Assembly (NCBI GenBank): GCA_900548215.1
Contig: URJI01000011.1
Span: 1 to 44,828 of the forward strand
Reading direction: 5' to 3'
DNA length: 44,828 nucleotides
DNA from: an uncultured Coprococcus sp.
GTDB taxonomy: Bacteria; Bacillota; Clostridia; Lachnospirales; Lachnospiraceae
The notes under the pieces are model-generated. The model worked only from the letters and a program-made list of their open reading frames with translations, ran no database searches and was not told the DNA's origin. Shown one piece after another: positions 42,404 to 44,828 of the stretch. Position 1 is the stretch's first letter; the number at the start of each line of letters is the position of its first letter. Position numbers and translations under genes: made by a program.

Positions 42404-44828
42404 TGCCAAAGAATCCTAATATAAAAAAGGTTGTAGTTATCGGATCAGGTCCTATAGTTATCGGTCAGGCTGCTGAGTTTGATTACGCTGGTACACAGGC
42501 ATGTCGTTCCCTGAAGGAAGAGGGGCTGTGCGTTGTCCTCATCAACTCAAACCCTGCAACCATCATGACAGATAAGGATATCGCAGATAAGGTATATATT
42601 GAGCCTCTTACAGTTGATGTTGTAAAGGCTATCATTGAAAAGGAGAAGCCAGACAGTCTTCTGCCAACACTTGGCGGCCAGGCGGCACTCAACATCGCCA
42701 TGGAGCTTGATGAGTCAGGTTTCTTAAGAGAGCACGATGTACTTCTCATAGGAACATCTTCGATGACGATCAAGAAGGCTGAGGACAGACTTGAGTTTAA
42801 GAAGACCATGGAGAAGATTCATGAGCCTGTAGCACCTTCTGAGGTTGTTACAACTGTCCAGGGAGGTCTCAACTTCGTAAAGAAGATCGGATATCCTGTA
42901 GTTCTCCGTCCTGCCTATACCCTTGGAGGTTCAGGTGGTGGTATAGCCAACAACGAGGAAGAGTTCAAGGAGATCCTCATGAACGGCCTCAGACTTTCAC
43001 GTGTTGGACAGGTTCTTGTTGAGAGATGTATAGCAGGATGGAAGGAGATCGAGTATGAGGTTATGCGTGATGCAAATGGTACATGTATAACCGTATGTAA
43101 CATGGAGAACCTTGATCCTGTTGGAGTTCACACAGGAGATTCTATAGTTGTAGCTCCATCACAGACACTTGGAGACAAGGAATACCAGATGCTCAGAAGT
43201 TCAGCATTAAATATTATTTCTGAGCTGAATATAAAGGGTGGATGTAACGTTCAGTTCGCACTGAATCCTAATTCGTTTGAGTACTGTGTTATCGAGGTAA
43301 ACCCAAGAGTTTCAAGATCATCAGCCCTGGCATCAAAGGCAACTGGTTATCCTATCGCAAAGGTTTCAGCTAAGATTGCCCTTGGATACAATCTGGATGA
43401 GATTAAGAACGCCATTACTAAGAAGACATATGCCAGCTTTGAGCCGGCACTTGACTACGTGGTTGTCAAGATACCTAGACTTCCATTTGATAAATTTATC
43501 GCCGCAGACCATGATCTGACAACACAGATGAAGGCAACCGGTGAGGTTATGAGTATCTGTACAAATTTTGAGGGTGCACTTATGAAGGCTCTGCGTTCAC
43601 TGGAGCAGCATGTAGACAGTCTCTGGTCGAGCAGATACAAGGATATGACAGATGAGGAGGTTATAAAACTTCTCGGACGTGTGGATGACAGACGTATCTA
43701 CGTCATAGCTGAAGCTATCAGACGTGGAATCTCATATGATCAGATATATGATATCACCAAGATTGACAGATGGTTCATAGACAAGATCCACAATCTTGTA
43801 AAAGCCGAGAAAAAGATAATTGAATCAAAGGGCGATATCTCCAAGGATCTTATGAAGGAGATCAAGAGAGTAGAGTTCCCTGATAAGGTTATCGCAAGAC
43901 TCACGGGCAAGACAGAGAAAGAAATCAGACAGATGCGTTATGACTATGGCGTAACAGCACATTTTAAGATGGTTGATACATGTGCGGCAGAGTTTGATGC
44001 AATGACTCCATACTACTATTCATGCTTTGACTCTCTGGAGAATGAGGTCGCTGAGGATAACTCAAAAAAGAAAGTTATGGTACTTGGATCAGGTCCTATC
44101 AGAATTGGACAGGGTATCGAGTTTGATTACTGTTCGGTTCACAGCACATGGGCATTTGAGAGAAAGGGCTATGAGACTATCATCGTCAACAATAACCCTG
44201 AGACAGTCAGCACAGACTTTGATATAGCAAACAAGCTTTACTTCGAGCCACTTACAGCTGAGGATGTTGAGGCAATCGTCAATCTTGAGCATCCGGACGG
44301 TGCTGTTGTACAGTTCGGTGGACAGACCGCTATCAAGCTCACAGAGGCACTCATGGAGATGGGAGTACCTATCCTTGGAACAAGCGCAGAGAATGTAGAC
44401 GCAGCAGAGGACAGGGAGCTCTTTGATGAGATCCTTGAGAAGTGCTGTATACCAAGACCTGCCGGCAAGACTGTATTTACAAGAGAGCAGGCTCTTGAGG
44501 CCGCAAATGAGCTGGGTTATCCTGTACTTGTAAGGCCTTCATACGTTCTCGGTGGTCAGGGAATGCAGATAGCGATCTCTGATAAGGATATAATAGAGTT
44601 CATGGATATCATCAACAGACATACCCAGGAGCATCCGATACTTGTAGATAAGTACATCATGGGTAAAGAGGTCGAGGTCGATGCTGTATGTGATGGCGAC
44701 GACATACTTATCCCTGGTATCATGGAGCATGTTGAGAGAGCCGGTATACATTCTGGAGACAGTATCTCAGTATATCCTGCTCAGACACTTTCACCAAAGA
44801 CAAAGAGAGTTATAGCTGATTACACCAA
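42403..44828 (+). CDS. carB: Carbamoyl-phosphate synthase large subunit, copy 2 (3' part lies outside the window)
   Basis: The large subunit partner of the carA just upstream. The frame begins MPKNPNIKKVVVIGSGPI and stays open for 808 codons to the window edge. First ATP-grasp half: LRPAYTLGGSGGGIANNEEE and EVNPRVSRSSALASKATGYP. Second half: VMVLGSGPIRIGQGIEFDYC and VRPSYVLGGQGMQIAIS. Compared with copy 1 at the left edge, the first 420 residues are clearly homologous but differ at roughly half the positions by eye, so this is an old paralogue and not a recent duplication. The end of the second ATP-grasp domain and the allosteric domain are missing from the window. Confidence 0.97.
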   Translation, partial: MPKNPNIKKVVVIGSGPIVIGQAAEFDYAGTQACRSLKEEGLCVVLINSNPATIMTDKDIADKVYIEPLTVDVVKAIIEKEKPDSLLPTLGGQAALNIAMELDESGFLREHDVLLIGTSSMTIKKAEDRLEFKKTMEKIHEPVAPSEVVTTVQGGLNFVKKIGYPVVLRPAYTLGGSGGGIANNEEEFKEILMNGLRLSRVGQVLVERCIAGWKEIEYEVMRDANGTCITVCNMENLDPVGVHTGDSIVVAPSQTLGDKEYQMLRSSALNIISELNIKGGCNVQFALNPNSFEYCVIEVNPRVSRSSALASKATGYPIAKVSAKIALGYNLDEIKNAITKKTYASFEPALDYVVVKIPRLPFDKFIAADHDLTTQMKATGEVMSICTNFEGALMKALRSLEQHVDSLWSSRYKDMTDEEVIKLLGRVDDRRIYVIAEAIRRGISYDQIYDITKIDRWFIDKIHNLVKAEKKIIESKGDISKDLMKEIKRVEFPDKVIARLTGKTEKEIRQMRYDYGVTAHFKMVDTCAAEFDAMTPYYYSCFDSLENEVAEDNSKKKVMVLGSGPIRIGQGIEFDYCSVHSTWAFERKGYETIIVNNNPETVSTDFDIANKLYFEPLTAEDVEAIVNLEHPDGAVVQFGGQTAIKLTEALMEMGVPILGTSAENVDAAEDRELFDEILEKCCIPRPAGKTVFTREQALEAANELGYPVLVRPSYVLGGQGMQIAISDKDIIEFMDIINRHTQEHPILVDKYIMGKEVEVDAVCDGDDILIPGIMEHVERAGIHSGDSISVYPAQTLSPKTKRVIADYT

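Overview
This window looks like chromosome from a Gram-positive anaerobe of the Lachnospiraceae, and Coprococcus-like gut clostridia are my best guess. The evidence is a forespore sigma factor, a class I-c aspartate aminotransferase, QueH, an exosortase-G (XrtG) locus and moderately AT-rich DNA with strong AGGAGG ribosome sites. The genus is inferred from protein character alone, because no 16S rRNA gene is present. Both ends of the window cut into carB genes: an N-terminal 951 codons on the minus strand at the left, and an N-terminal 808 codons in a carA-carB operon on the plus strand at the right.

Layout. 1-5.8 kb is all on the minus strand: carB copy 1, then a polar amino-acid ABC importer (binding protein, permease, ATPase). 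The binding protein appears circularly permuted. 5.97-8.25 kb holds an AIM24/TIGR00266-type protein and an aspartate aminotransferase. 8.6-16.9 kb is a largely co-directional locus built around XrtG. It contains two 6-pyruvoyl-tetrahydropterin-synthase-like proteins, a threonine/glutamate-stalked surface protein with a C-terminal sorting-like tail, the exosortase, a processive-type family 2 glycosyltransferase, a membrane protein with a degenerate GGDEF domain, a canonical diguanylate cyclase and an orphan sugar-type binding lipoprotein. 16.9-21.3 kb is a TetR regulator and a MacB/FtsX-type ABC exporter that share a palindromic operator. 21.4-25.05 kb is a more AT-rich island of two lipoproteins and one membrane protein of unknown role.

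25.2-34.4 kb carries an alanine/glycine:cation symporter, a NYN-LOTUS putative RNase, an 856-residue tubulin-like protein, an Sfp-type phosphopantetheinyl transferase, an XRE regulator, release factor RF3 and sigG. The sigG promoter matches the sigma-G consensus itself. 34.4-44.8 kb holds argH with a coupled 65-residue HTH-like protein, a transglutaminase-like protein, a DUF1700 protein, tRNA-Val and tRNA-Met, ispF with a CxxCxxC tail, small membrane proteins, queH and carAB.

Most novel material. (1) The XrtG locus puts a processive glycosyltransferase, two PTPS-fold proteins lacking the catalytic Cys and Asp-His, and a likely c-di-GMP circuit (an active cyclase plus a degenerate GGDEF protein) beside one presumptive exosortase substrate. 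(2) The large tubulin-superfamily protein follows a NYN-LOTUS protein. (3) The ABC binding protein has its normal C-terminal segment moved to the N-terminus. (4) The TetR/ABC-exporter pair shares a near-perfect palindrome. All functional statements come from reading motifs and gene order; no database search was run.
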